Below are positions 52,374 through 62,010 of a DNA stretch of 64,000 nt, in pieces. Under the pieces are notes generated by a model. It was not told where the DNA came from, ran no database searches, and saw only the letters and a program-made list of their open reading frames with translations. Both the position numbers and the translations under genes were made by a program. The stretch is from Nitrosococcus wardiae (GTDB taxonomy: Bacteria > Pseudomonadota > Gammaproteobacteria > Nitrosococcales > Nitrosococcaceae), in assembly GCF_004421105.1 (NCBI RefSeq), contig NZ_CP038033.1, forward strand, positions 1,445,659-1,509,658, read 5' to 3'. How positions within the stretch are numbered: the stretch's first letter is position 1; each line of letters opens with the position of its first letter.

Positions 52374-54263
52374 TTAGTCTTCTAGGTAGGTGTATCCGCT
52401 TAACCCTGCTTCTAGCTCCTGAAGATACAGGCGGCGCTGGCTATCATCAAGGGCGGCTTGGTTGAGTTTCGCATGTAAATGTTCCTTTATTTCTGTGGCA
52501 TCGAAGCGCACTTGATGGAGGACTGATTCTACCGTATCTCCTTTCAGGGGATGCAGCAAACGGAAGCCTGTTTGCCCATCTGCTTCTACATGGACTGAGT
52601 CCGTGGCGCCAAATAAATTATGAATATCGCCGAGGATTTCCTGGTATGCGCCCACCAAAAAAAACCCTAATAGATAGGGTTCACCTGGAGTGAAGGGGTG
52701 CAGAGGCAGACTAGTTTCAATCCCTTCCCCATCCACATAAAGATCAATACGCCCATCAGAATCACAGGTGAGGTCTTCGATCCAGACCCGCTCGGTGGGC
52801 GGTTGGGCTAAGCGGTGCAAGGGCACGATAGGGAAAATCTGATTAATGGCCCAGGCGTCAGGCATAGAGCGAAATAGGGAAAAGTTGCAAAAAACCTTGG
52901 CCGTGAGTTTTCCTTCTAACTCGTCCAAGATTTCCCGGTGGGCCCGGACTTGGGGGTTGAGAAAGGAGCGAATCCGACGGCAGAGGGTAAAATAGAGTTG
53001 TTCAGCTTGGGCCCGCTGTTCCAAACTCAGAATTCCATAATTAAACATTTCTAACGCATCAGCGATACCTTGGCTGGCATCGTGATAGGCTTCAATAGCT
53101 GAGCGTCGGGTGAGTCCTTGATAGCTCTGCCATAATCCTTGGATGACAGGGGGATCATCGGCAAGGGGGGGAGGTGGTTCTCCTTTGCCAGGGGCCGGTT
53201 GCGTGTCGATGATGTTGCTGATAAGGACCGCATGGTGGGCTGTCATGGCCCGCCCCGCTTCGGTAATGATCTCCGGGTGGGGGAGTTGATGGGTCTGACA
53301 AATTTCCCACAGCCCATGGACGATTTTATAGGCATATTCCGAGAGGGTGTAGTTAGTGGAGCAGAAACCGCGGGTATGGGTTCCATCGTAATCCACGCCT
53401 AGCCCCCCGCCCACGTCGACACTACATAGGGGGACACCGAGTTCGCGCAAGGTGGCGTAATAGCGTCCCGCTTCCCGGATGCCCCGTTGGATATCTGCAA
53501 TATTGGGAAGCTGCGAGCCCATATGAAAATGCAGCAGGGTCAGACAATCGATCATGTCCATCTGACGGAGTCGCTGGAGCATGGCAAGCACCTGTGCAGA
53601 GGAAAGGCCAAATTTCCCTTTCTCGCCTCCCGTGTTTTGCCATTTGCCTTTTCCTATAGAGGCGAGGCGAACTCGCACTCCTAGGAGAGGTTTCACCTTT
53701 AAAGCCCGGGCTTCAGCAATAATGTGTTCCAGCTCTGAGGGTTTTTCGACCACCAGATAAATCCGTAGCCCTAATTGCCGCCCCATCAAGGCCAGGCGGA
53801 TATATTCCCGGTCTTTATAGCCGTTGCAAATGAGCGGGGCCCCAGGCCTAGATAAGGCCATGACGGCCAACAATTCGGGTTTACTGCCCGCTTCTAATCC
53901 CATGTGTTCCGGGTCCGCCGCTAGGATTTCCTTGACCACCTGCCGCTGTTGGTTCACTTTGATAGGGTAGACCGCGCTAAAGGAGCCTTGATAACGGGTA
54001 GCAGTCATCGCCTCACTAAAGGCAGCTCGCAAACTCTTGGCACGGTGGTGCAAGATCCCGGAAAAGCGCACCAGAACAGGTAAAGATAGCCCTGCCTTCA
54101 GGAGCGCCTGACCGACCTGATAAAGGTCTATTGTGGTCGAGCTATTCGGGCCTTCGGGGCGAACCATGAGGTGACCCTGAGCGTTGATATCGAAATAACC
54201 TTCGCTCCATTGGGCAATATTATAGAGTTCTTGAGCGTGGTGGATACTCCAATTTGCTGACAT
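52374..54263 (-). CDS. speA: Biosynthetic arginine decarboxylase
   Basis: 629 residues, typical size. The PLP lysine is in SAVYPIKVNQQRQV, and the family segments GLEAGSKPEL, HFHMGSQLPN, VDVGGGLGVDYDG and EAGRAMTAHHAV are present. It makes agmatine from arginine, the first step to putrescine. It is transcribed away from speE, the enzyme that adds the aminopropyl group, so the two form a divergent polyamine locus. Confidence 0.96.
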   Translation of the reverse strand: MSANWSIHHAQELYNIAQWSEGYFDINAQGHLMVRPEGPNSSTTIDLYQVGQALLKAGLSLPVLVRFSGILHHRAKSLRAAFSEAMTATRYQGSFSAVYPIKVNQQRQVVKEILAADPEHMGLEAGSKPELLAVMALSRPGAPLICNGYKDREYIRLALMGRQLGLRIYLVVEKPSELEHIIAEARALKVKPLLGVRVRLASIGKGKWQNTGGEKGKFGLSSAQVLAMLQRLRQMDMIDCLTLLHFHMGSQLPNIADIQRGIREAGRYYATLRELGVPLCSVDVGGGLGVDYDGTHTRGFCSTNYTLSEYAYKIVHGLWEICQTHQLPHPEIITEAGRAMTAHHAVLISNIIDTQPAPGKGEPPPPLADDPPVIQGLWQSYQGLTRRSAIEAYHDASQGIADALEMFNYGILSLEQRAQAEQLYFTLCRRIRSFLNPQVRAHREILDELEGKLTAKVFCNFSLFRSMPDAWAINQIFPIVPLHRLAQPPTERVWIEDLTCDSDGRIDLYVDGEGIETSLPLHPFTPGEPYLLGFFLVGAYQEILGDIHNLFGATDSVHVEADGQTGFRLLHPLKGDTVESVLHQVRFDATEIKEHLHAKLNQAALDDSQRRLYLQELEAGLSGYTYLED

Positions 54264-54479
54264 AGCGGCGTTTTTATTTCAGGGGATAGTAGGATTCTCG
54301 GGATTATGGTTTGTTGGCCTCCTTCCCTGGGGCTCACCCTTCGGGGCGTCCTAAGGGCGCCTCTGTTCGCACCCAGCAAACGGGTGCTTGTCAGGGTAAT
54401 ATGGGGCAGCTATTATCGCTGGATTTTATCTTTTATCAAGTATCAAATCGCTAATTATAGCGTCGGTTGGAGAGGCAAT
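54264..54479. promoter_or_regulatory. Divergent speA-speE promoter region
   Basis: About 215 bases between divergent polyamine genes. It contains a hairpin (GCACCC/GGGTGC at 54369-54387) and a repeated GGGGC pattern near 54332-54356. It may control one or both genes through the speE leader; no known riboswitch was recognised. Confidence 0.5.
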
Positions 54480-55331
54480 ATGCAGTTGGATCCGAAAACA
54501 TGGTTTACCGAGATTTGCGAGGAGGGCGGTCTAGCCTTTTCCCTTGCTATCAAGGAAAAACTTCATGAAGAGACGACCCCCTATCAGCATATTGAAATTT
54601 ATCAGACCGAGGCTTTCGGCCGGCTCATGGTTATCGACGGTTTCATTATGCTCTCGCAGCGGGATAATTTTTTCTATCATGAGATGATGTCCCATTCAGC
54701 TCTGTTTACCCATCCTCATCCCCAGAGAGTACTGATCATTGGGGGGGGCGATTGTGGGACTTTGCGAGAAGTGCTCAAGCATGAGACGGTCAAGGAAGTC
54801 CGGCAGGTGGAGATTGATGAACGGGTTACCCGCTTGGCGGAAAAATATTTTCCAGAACTGTGTGAAGGTAATGATGACCCGCGGGCCCAATTCCACTTTG
54901 GTGATGGTATTCGCTTTGTGGCCGAAGCACCGGCAAACAGTGTGGATGTCATCATCATTGATAGCACGGATCCGATTGGCCCTGCAGAGGGGCTTTTTCA
55001 AGCTCCTTTTTATTCTGATTGTCGGCGGTTATTGGGGGACAGGGGTGTTCTCGTTCACCAAAGTGAATCTCCCCTGCTTCATTTGAATCTCCTTAATAAG
55101 ATGCGGGCCGAGATGAAGAAAGGGGGGTTCCCCCAGGTGCGGACCTTAACTTACCCCCAGTGCGTCTACCCTTCGGGTTGGTGGAGTGCGACTTTGGCGG
55201 GGGACTCCGTAGCCTGGTTTCGAGAGCAGGAGGCAGCGGCTAAAACCTTCTCGACCCGCTATTACAATGTGGATATTCATCGGGCTTCCCTGGCAGTTCC
55301 AGAATTTCTGCGCCAAATTGAAGGTGAATAG
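54480..55331 (+). CDS. speE: Spermidine synthase (polyamine aminopropyltransferase)
   Basis: 283 residues from ATG 54480, with GGAGAGG seven bases upstream; a longer frame starts at 54306. The aminopropyltransferase motifs are HPHPQRVLIIGGGDCGTLRE (cofactor), QVEIDERVT, IIIDSTDPIGPAEGLF, and the QSESP active-site segment. It transfers an aminopropyl group from decarboxylated SAM to putrescine. Confidence 0.95.
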   Translation: MQLDPKTWFTEICEEGGLAFSLAIKEKLHEETTPYQHIEIYQTEAFGRLMVIDGFIMLSQRDNFFYHEMMSHSALFTHPHPQRVLIIGGGDCGTLREVLKHETVKEVRQVEIDERVTRLAEKYFPELCEGNDDPRAQFHFGDGIRFVAEAPANSVDVIIIDSTDPIGPAEGLFQAPFYSDCRRLLGDRGVLVHQSESPLLHLNLLNKMRAEMKKGGFPQVRTLTYPQCVYPSGWWSATLAGDSVAWFREQEAAAKTFSTRYYNVDIHRASLAVPEFLRQIEGE

Positions 55332-55413
55332 AGGGAGCCAATAGGTTTCCCTGGCAGAAGGATAAAATCAAGTGCATGGATTGTCCCCAAAGCAGGGTTG
55401 CTGCCGGTAAACT

Positions 55414-56340
55414 ATGCAAGATTCAGCGCGGCCTGTGATTGCTTGGTATCTGACGGATGGTAAACCCGGACATGAAAATCAAAGTGTCGGGTTGTTGGAG
55501 GCGCTAGCTCGCCAAGTACCTGTGCAAGCCCACCGGATAAGGGTATCTTCTGGACTACGTGCCGCTTGGTGGTGGGGGTTGGGTGTTTTCCCCAGTGCCA
55601 GGGAACTCCCCGCTCCCCATATTATCGTCGGTGCAGGTCATGGGACCCATGCCCCGCTGCTGGCTGCGCGCCGCGCCCGCGGAGGGCGGGCGGTAGTCTT
55701 AATGCGGCCTAGTCTGCCTTCCTCTTGGTACGATTTATGTTTAGTCCCGGAGCATGATGGGATAGCTGCCGCAGCCAATATTGTGCTCACCCGGGGGGTG
55801 CTCAATCCGGTCGTTTCGGGGGGAGTCCATGATCCAGCCCGGGGACTCATCCTCTTGGGAGGACCTTCGCGGCATTATAATTGGGACCCTCAGAACATTT
55901 TATGGCAAGTGCAAAGTCTTGTGAAACAGGAGAAAGAGTGTCAGTGGGTGCTGAGCACTTCGCGACGGACGCCGACATTTATGCTGACAGCGCTTCAAAG
56001 TTTAAAGTTTCCCAATTTAAAGGTGTTTGCGTGCCAAATGACCCCTCCTGGCTGGGTAGCGGAGCAGTTGGCTCTTGCCGGGCGGGTATGGGTATCGGAG
56101 GACAGCGTTTCCATGGTGTATGAGGCTCTCACCTCCGGAGCGGCAGTGGGGGTTCTCAATGTGCCTTGTAAAGCTTGGGGGCGGGTGGTGCGGGGGTTGG
56201 ATGGTCTCGCGGAGAAGAGAGTGGTCACCACTTTTATCGCCTGGCGCCAGGGGCAAACGCTTGTTCCGCCTCGACAGCAATTTAATGAAGCCAACCGTTG
56301 TGCTCGGATATTGGTAGAACGATGGCTCAGCGACCACTGA
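55414..56340 (+). CDS. ELM1-family (mitochondrial fission ELM1-like) protein
   Basis: 308 residues of the ELM1-like family, which in bacteria usually sits in LPS/core clusters. The N-terminus WYLTDGKPGHENQSVGLLEA is the family signature, and a conserved VSEDSVSMVYEALTSGA segment follows. The protein looks glycosyltransferase-like (GT-B fold) with a sugar-nucleotide-binding region. The next gene starts within its end (19-base overlap), so they are co-translated. Confidence 0.85.
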   Translation: MQDSARPVIAWYLTDGKPGHENQSVGLLEALARQVPVQAHRIRVSSGLRAAWWWGLGVFPSARELPAPHIIVGAGHGTHAPLLAARRARGGRAVVLMRPSLPSSWYDLCLVPEHDGIAAAANIVLTRGVLNPVVSGGVHDPARGLILLGGPSRHYNWDPQNILWQVQSLVKQEKECQWVLSTSRRTPTFMLTALQSLKFPNLKVFACQMTPPGWVAEQLALAGRVWVSEDSVSMVYEALTSGAAVGVLNVPCKAWGRVVRGLDGLAEKRVVTTFIAWRQGQTLVPPRQQFNEANRCARILVERWLSDH

Positions 56341-57446
56341 CCGTGTTACAGGTTTTGCCCGCCTTGGAGTCGGGGGGAGTAGAGCAGGGAACCCTAGAAG
56401 TGGCGGCGGAGTTGGCCCGGCGGGGGCATCGCTCTATGGTCATCTCGGCAGGCGGGCGTCTCGTCGAAGCCCTCAGGCGAGGGGGAAGCGAGCACTACAG
56501 CTGGCCTATCGGCGTTAAATCTCCTTGGACTTTAAGCTTAGTTCCCCGGTTGCGGCGTTTCCTCTTCCAGCAGCAAGTGGATGTCATCCACGCCCACTCC
56601 CGAGTGCCCGCTTGGGTAGCCTGGCTGGCTTGGCGGAGCATGCCAGGGCCGGACCAGCCCCGTTTTGTCACCACTGTGCATGGCCTTTATTCGGTGAATC
56701 GTTACAGTCGCATCATGACGTGGGGGGAAAAAGTCATTGCCGTGTCCGAGAGCGCGCGCCATTATGTACTCGAAAATTATCCTGAAGTGGCATTAGATCG
56801 GGTGGAAGTGATCCCCTGGGGCGTCGATCCTGAAATTTATTCTTATGGATATCAACCTGGCAGGGAATGGCTTGCCCACTGGGAGGCCGCTTATCCTCAG
56901 TTTCGAGGAAAGAAAATTCTCACCTTGCCGGGCCGCTTGACCCGCCTTAAAGGACACCGGGATTTTATCGAACTTATGGGACAACTGCGACAGAGAGAAT
57001 ATCCAGTGCATGGCTTAATTATCGGTGGCGAGGACCCTCGCCGACGACGCTATGCGGAGGAAATCAGGCAACAGATTGCCCGTGAAGGGCTGCAGGGCAT
57101 GGTGACTCTTACTGGGCACCGCAGTGATTTACGGGAAATCTATGCCATCTCCGATGTGGTAATGTCACTGTCCAGAAAGCCAGAATCCTTTGGTCGCACG
57201 GTGCTTGAAGCCCTGAGTTTGGGTGTACCCGTAGTGGGCTATGATCACGGGGGCGTGGGGGAAATCCTTGGGGATCTATTCCCGGAAGGGCGGGTTTCTT
57301 TGGCGAATTCCAAGGGCTTATATGAGCGTGTCACCCAGTTTATCAAAGCGCCGCCGCTAGTACCGAGGCGGCAGCTCTATACTTTGCAGCACATGCTAGA
57401 GCAAACCTTGCAGTGTTATAGCACCCTCTGCGGGATTGAGCCCTGA
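56322..57446 (+). CDS. Glycosyltransferase family 4
   Basis: 374 residues from ATG 56322, overlapping the ELM1 gene by 19 bases; the longer frame from 56298 adds eight. LQVLPALESGGVEQGTLEV opens the N-terminal Rossmann domain, and the C-terminal donor-binding site contains SRKPESFGRTVLEALSLGVPVVGYDHGG, the GT4 EX7E motif. It probably adds a sugar to the LPS core or O-chain. Confidence 0.9.
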   Translation: MAQRPLTVLQVLPALESGGVEQGTLEVAAELARRGHRSMVISAGGRLVEALRRGGSEHYSWPIGVKSPWTLSLVPRLRRFLFQQQVDVIHAHSRVPAWVAWLAWRSMPGPDQPRFVTTVHGLYSVNRYSRIMTWGEKVIAVSESARHYVLENYPEVALDRVEVIPWGVDPEIYSYGYQPGREWLAHWEAAYPQFRGKKILTLPGRLTRLKGHRDFIELMGQLRQREYPVHGLIIGGEDPRRRRYAEEIRQQIAREGLQGMVTLTGHRSDLREIYAISDVVMSLSRKPESFGRTVLEALSLGVPVVGYDHGGVGEILGDLFPEGRVSLANSKGLYERVTQFIKAPPLVPRRQLYTLQHMLEQTLQCYSTLCGIEP

Positions 57447-57501
57447 GCTTTTGCGAGCTTGCCGTCAATTTCGTTACCAACAGTTTTGTAAGGGACTATA
57501 A

Positions 57502-58512
57502 ATGGGTGCGTGCTCTCTCTCTTCTAAGGGCATTCTAGTCATTCAGCCTCTGCCAGGTATTGGTGATATGATTTGGCACCTGCCAATCCTCCATGCCATT
57601 GCTGCGGCCTCGTCGGAGGGCTGTGTTACGGTATTGACCAAACCCCGCAGCCAGGCGGATCGTTTGCTGAAGGCGGACCCTTCCATCCAGCAGGTGCTCT
57701 GGTTGGAGCGCAATCCAGGCCGACACGACGGCTTGTTGGGTATAGGACGATTAGCAAAGCTTTTGCGGCAGCAGCATTTTCGCCAAGCCTGGATATTGCA
57801 CGGGAGTCCACGCTATGCCCTCGCCTGCTGGTTAGCGGGTATCCCCGAGCGGATTGGCTATGGGCGAGGACTGCAAAGGTGCTTTCTGAATCATCCGGTG
57901 AAGTTACCGCCAGAGCAAACCCATGGTCACCCCATAGCGCTAGCGACTCGCTTGTTAGAGCGAAGTCATATTCCCCCTGTAGAGGAAGAACCGCAATTGG
58001 TGATTGATCCCGTTGCTCAACAGGCAGTGGCTGGCCGTTATCAAGGGTTTCCGCAGCCTTGGATTGCCCTCGGCATTGGCAGCAGTGAGCCCTACAAACA
58101 GTGGGGCGAAGCCAATTTTATCCAATTGTTGGAGTACTTAGGTCAGTCCTTAGGGTCTGTCTTCGTCGTAGGTGGGGTAGGGGAGCAGGTCATGGGGCAG
58201 CGGATTAGCGTCCAGATGAGACAATGGGGGGTCCCCACAGGGGAGGCGCTCGCCCTGCCCCTGGAGGAAACAGCGGCCTTGCTGGCAATGTGCGCCGTTT
58301 ATGTGGGCAATGATACCGGAGTATTGAATATGGCGGCTGCAGCAGGGACGCCTGCATGGGGATTGTTTGGCGCTTCACCGCCGTTACATCATTCCCGGCA
58401 TATCCGTTGCTTCCTCCCTCCACCGGGCCGGGCCGGTATGAAGGCGATTACCCCCGCCTATGTGGCGGCTGAATTGCGTAATAACGGAGTATTGCATGGT
58501 GGTTCTACATAG
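57502..58512 (+). CDS. Glycosyltransferase family 9 (heptosyltransferase-like)
   Basis: 336 residues with the GT9 opening LVIQPLPGIGDMIWHLPIL and the C-terminal VGNDTGVLNMAAAAGTPAWGLFG donor site. Such enzymes usually transfer ADP-heptose to the LPS inner core. It overlaps the next gene by 17 bases. Confidence 0.88.
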   Translation: MGACSLSSKGILVIQPLPGIGDMIWHLPILHAIAAASSEGCVTVLTKPRSQADRLLKADPSIQQVLWLERNPGRHDGLLGIGRLAKLLRQQHFRQAWILHGSPRYALACWLAGIPERIGYGRGLQRCFLNHPVKLPPEQTHGHPIALATRLLERSHIPPVEEEPQLVIDPVAQQAVAGRYQGFPQPWIALGIGSSEPYKQWGEANFIQLLEYLGQSLGSVFVVGGVGEQVMGQRISVQMRQWGVPTGEALALPLEETAALLAMCAVYVGNDTGVLNMAAAAGTPAWGLFGASPPLHHSRHIRCFLPPPGRAGMKAITPAYVAAELRNNGVLHGGST

Positions 58513-59704
58513 ACGGTTGCAAAGTGCCTTTTTTTCTTGGGGGTGGTTGCTGCCCACAGTATTGCCTATCGCTCAGGTACTAGGCCGAGCGGTGTTCAGT
58601 ATTTTGATTGTGTTTTATTTTTTTTGGGGAAGTATCAGTCTGTATGGCCAGAAAAAAAACATAGAACATCCCCTCTTAGGGTTGTTTGTTGCCCTGCTAT
58701 TGGCTTTTTTAATGAGCGTTCCAGGGGCAGAGGACGTGGCAAGAGCGTGGCACAAATGGCTTAAATTTCTAGTCTACTCCATGAGTTTTGTGTTTACGCT
58801 GGTGGCCTTGCAGCAAGGACAAGACAATTTCGAACGCCTTTGTCGGGCTCTTGCAGGGATGGGGATAGGGTTGATAGGAGTCCTTTACTTGCATTTGGCC
58901 TATGTGTTGTGGACCAGTGCTGAGTTTGTCCCTGCCCAGCAACTCAAGGAAGATAATTTGCCCTTTTTGTTGCCCTTTCTTCTTTATGGGTTGCAGTGGA
59001 TAGAATACAGGAAATACCGCCTTTTCCTAGGAGGCGCTTTATTGCTGAGTGTATTATTTTATGTCGTGCTTTCCGAGGGCAGGGCGGCTTTACTGGCGTT
59101 GATGGTCGCCCTGGTGCTCTATGGGGTGCTGGTGGTGGGATGGCGCCTGAAGACCTTGTTATTGCCGGGAACGGTGGCGGCCATAGCCTTAATCGGGATG
59201 ATGACCATCGTCCATGTGGAGCCCCCCGCGAAGGAAAAGGAAACTTGGACTGATCTTGTAGACCGGATCAGTAGCGGGCGGACAGTTCTCTGGCGCCAAG
59301 CTTTTGTCTACCCGCCTGAATCGGTAGTGACCGGGGTGGGGATGGGCAATGCCCGTTACGCAGAGGAAGCTTTGACTATTAGCGAGGGTCGGCAGGTCCG
59401 CCATTTCCATAATTTATTTGTGGATGCCTGGTATGAAACCGGATTATTTGGCCTTGTTGCTATAACGGGATGGTTGCTGCTTATCTTGACCAGAGCATGG
59501 CGTGATTGGCGAAAATCTATCGCCGAGGACCGACGACAGCTCGGCCTTCTGCTCTCTGCCAGTGCGGCCATTCTTACTGCCGCCCAATTAGGGCCATCCT
59601 ATGCTTCCAGCTTAGTGAGTGTCTATTTGATGGTGCTCTTTGCTGCGTTGACGGTCTTCCATGGGAAAATACAGCAAACGTTTTTTGAACCAGCAAATCA
59701 ATAA
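58496..59704 (+). CDS. O-antigen ligase/polymerase-like membrane protein
   Basis: 402 residues from ATG 58496 with about ten or eleven membrane helices. A large periplasmic loop and the helices that follow contain SRGRTVLWR-like and GVGMGNARYAEEALTISEG segments typical of WaaL/O-antigen-ligase proteins, with HFHNLFVDAWYETGLFGL. It probably joins O-antigen or another glycan to lipid A-core; polymerase activity is an alternative. Confidence 0.85.
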   Translation: MVVLHRRLQSAFFSWGWLLPTVLPIAQVLGRAVFSILIVFYFFWGSISLYGQKKNIEHPLLGLFVALLLAFLMSVPGAEDVARAWHKWLKFLVYSMSFVFTLVALQQGQDNFERLCRALAGMGIGLIGVLYLHLAYVLWTSAEFVPAQQLKEDNLPFLLPFLLYGLQWIEYRKYRLFLGGALLLSVLFYVVLSEGRAALLALMVALVLYGVLVVGWRLKTLLLPGTVAAIALIGMMTIVHVEPPAKEKETWTDLVDRISSGRTVLWRQAFVYPPESVVTGVGMGNARYAEEALTISEGRQVRHFHNLFVDAWYETGLFGLVAITGWLLLILTRAWRDWRKSIAEDRRQLGLLLSASAAILTAAQLGPSYASSLVSVYLMVLFAALTVFHGKIQQTFFEPANQ

Positions 59705-59900
59705 CTGCTAGTAATTGTTAGCTTTGAGTTCGCTGCTTACGGGTCGCGATGGCGAATCTTCTGATAACAACCCCATACCCTAGCCTGGGGTCGATTTTGC
59801 CGAAACGCGCTAGCACGAACAATGAGTTATTTAGCGCTCAGCGCGCCGTTTCACTGTGCGACCTTGCTAGGGGGTCGCCTAACATCCATGTGAGGCTTCG

Positions 59901-60896
59901 ATGCAGCGTGTTTTGATTATCAAGTTAGGGGCTTTAGGGGATATCGTTATTGCGACCCCCCACATCAAACAAATCGTGCGGAGTTATCCTGAGGCCGAGA
60001 TTTGGCTGCTCACTGCGCCAGAGTTCGCGTCCCTATTCAAAGAGCATCCCAATTTAGGGGTAAAGCCCTTCCCGAGGAAAGGTCTCCAGTCCCTCTTTGC
60101 CCCTCTACAATGGATACGCAGCCAGAGTTTTGAGGTGGTCTTTGATTTGCAGGGGAGCGATCGCAGCAAAATGATGACAGCCCTCTCCGGGGCTACCCAA
60201 CGCTACGGCCTAGGACCGGGTTTTCCCTACACCCATTGCCCCCTTAACAAGGGAATCGTCAATGGCGAGGTCCATAGCTTTAGTCGTCTAAACAAGTTAT
60301 TGGAAACGGCGGGTTTGGCACCAGTGCAGGCCGGCGCTTATCTTGAGGCCAGTGACGAGCAATGCCGAAAAGTGAGAGATTGGCTAGGGAAGAAAGATCT
60401 GTTAAGAAAGGATATCGTATTGATCCATGCGGGTTCCAGCGCCCGTTGGGAGAGCAAACGATGGGTCACTGCCCATTTCGTTACCCTGGCAACGGTGCTG
60501 GAGCAGCAAGGGATAACGGTTGTCTGGGTAGGGGGGGAGGAGGATGTTCAATTGAATCGAATCCTTTCTCAAACCATCGGGATTGACGCCAGCGAGGCCT
60601 TCTCCCTCTTGGAACTCGCCGAGTTGGCCCGTCATGCCCGTTTTGCCGTGACCACGGACTCGGCCCCTATGCATGTTATTGCCGCTGCCGATATCCCTGT
60701 TTATGCTTTGTTTGGGCCTACTGATTGGCGGCGCAGCCATGCCCTTGGTCAAAAACAGCGAGTGCTTACGCATCCGGTGGCTTGCAGTCCCTGTTACCTT
60801 CCTGAATGTCCCCCGCAGAATGCTCATCGTTGTTTGGTGCAGTTGCAGCCAGGGGAAGTGCTGGCACGTTTGCAGGAGGATGGAATGCTGGGCTAA
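59901..60896 (+). CDS. Glycosyltransferase family 9
   Basis: 331 residues. The opening RVLIIKLGALGDIVIATPHI and VTTDSAPMHVIAAADIPVYA are GT9 signatures, and the C-terminal cysteine cluster (CSPCYLPECPP...HRC) occurs in many GT9 heptosyltransferases. It lies 196 bases after the ligase, with a G/C-rich hairpin (GCGACC/GGTCGC, 59858-59878) before it, so it may have its own promoter. Confidence 0.9.
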   Translation: MQRVLIIKLGALGDIVIATPHIKQIVRSYPEAEIWLLTAPEFASLFKEHPNLGVKPFPRKGLQSLFAPLQWIRSQSFEVVFDLQGSDRSKMMTALSGATQRYGLGPGFPYTHCPLNKGIVNGEVHSFSRLNKLLETAGLAPVQAGAYLEASDEQCRKVRDWLGKKDLLRKDIVLIHAGSSARWESKRWVTAHFVTLATVLEQQGITVVWVGGEEDVQLNRILSQTIGIDASEAFSLLELAELARHARFAVTTDSAPMHVIAAADIPVYALFGPTDWRRSHALGQKQRVLTHPVACSPCYLPECPPQNAHRCLVQLQPGEVLARLQEDGMLG

Positions 60897-60935
60897 AGCC
60901 GGATTGTAGTAGATAAGCCTCAACGACCTCTGCGG

Positions 60936-62003
60936 TCAACTTTCCAGCAAATGGCGATAGAGATTCAGGTAGGCCGAGACGATCGTTCCCCGGGAATAAT
61001 GATGCTGTAGGGTAGCAAGGCCGTTTTTCCCTAACTGGGTCTGTAAGGTTTCGTCAGTGAGGAGGACTGCAATCGCCTGGGCCAGGGTTTTGGGATCGGC
61101 GTTGGGGGTGAGCCATCCGTTTTCGGTTGGTGTGATGAGTTCCTTGGCTCCCTGGGTCTCGGTAGCGATAACCGATTTACCATGGGCCCAAGCTTCCAAG
61201 ATCACATTACCTAACGGCTCATGCCGTGAAGGGCAGATGAAGATATTGGCCAACTGATAGAAAAGGCTGGGATCCTGCTGCCAGCCACACCAATGTATTT
61301 GTCCCTCCAGACCCAGCCTAGCAGCTTCTGCCTGAAGTTCTTTCCTGAGGGGACCATCGCCGACGATGAGTAAGTGTACTGGCCGTTCTGAAATGTGTGT
61401 TGGCAGGCGGGCGAAGGCGGCTAGGAGATCTTCGAAACCTTTCACGGGATGAAGTCGGCCGACAGCAAGGAGCACCCAGGCATCCTCCGGAATGGCTAGA
61501 TGCGCTTTGAGCTGGTGAAATAGCTCTGGCTTTGCTGGGAGAGGGGGGTCGACAAAGTTACCAATATAGAATATCCGCGCCGCAGGTAGCCCCTGTTGCA
61601 CTAAGTACTCACAGATCCCACGGGTGTTGCCAACCCAAGCGTGGGCGTGGCGATAGCCTTTGAGGTTGTAATAGTCACCCAGGCGAGCAATATGGATTGG
61701 CCTGTGTTTGCCTGGAATGCGAGTCAAGCGCGTGGCTCGACCCATATAGGTTTGCACGATGTCAGGCCGATAATGCTGAATCAACTGCCTAATTTGCCAA
61801 CGGGCCCCAGGGTCCCAGATATTTCTCATGGGGATTGGCTTTTGGGGAACTTGGGGACTTAGGGCCTCTCTTAGTGTGCTTTGGGGTGGCAAGGCCGCCA
61901 GGATGGTTCCTGTAGTTTCATGCAAGGCGTTGACTAGGCGACAGTAGAAGCGCTCTGCGCCACCTGATTGCCTGCTTCCAATAAGATGGAGGGAACGAAT
62001 CAC
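60936..62003 (-). CDS. Glycosyltransferase family 4
   Basis: 355 residues with HLIGSRQSGGAERFYCRLVN at the N-terminus and CPSRHEPLGNVILEAWAHGK with the GT4 donor motif. It converges with the plus-strand GT9 gene and lies seven bases after the GT9 gene upstream of it. It probably also belongs to core/O-chain synthesis. Confidence 0.9.
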   Translation of the reverse strand: MIRSLHLIGSRQSGGAERFYCRLVNALHETTGTILAALPPQSTLREALSPQVPQKPIPMRNIWDPGARWQIRQLIQHYRPDIVQTYMGRATRLTRIPGKHRPIHIARLGDYYNLKGYRHAHAWVGNTRGICEYLVQQGLPAARIFYIGNFVDPPLPAKPELFHQLKAHLAIPEDAWVLLAVGRLHPVKGFEDLLAAFARLPTHISERPVHLLIVGDGPLRKELQAEAARLGLEGQIHWCGWQQDPSLFYQLANIFICPSRHEPLGNVILEAWAHGKSVIATETQGAKELITPTENGWLTPNADPKTLAQAIAVLLTDETLQTQLGKNGLATLQHHYSRGTIVSAYLNLYRHLLES

Positions 62004-62010
62004 CGAATCA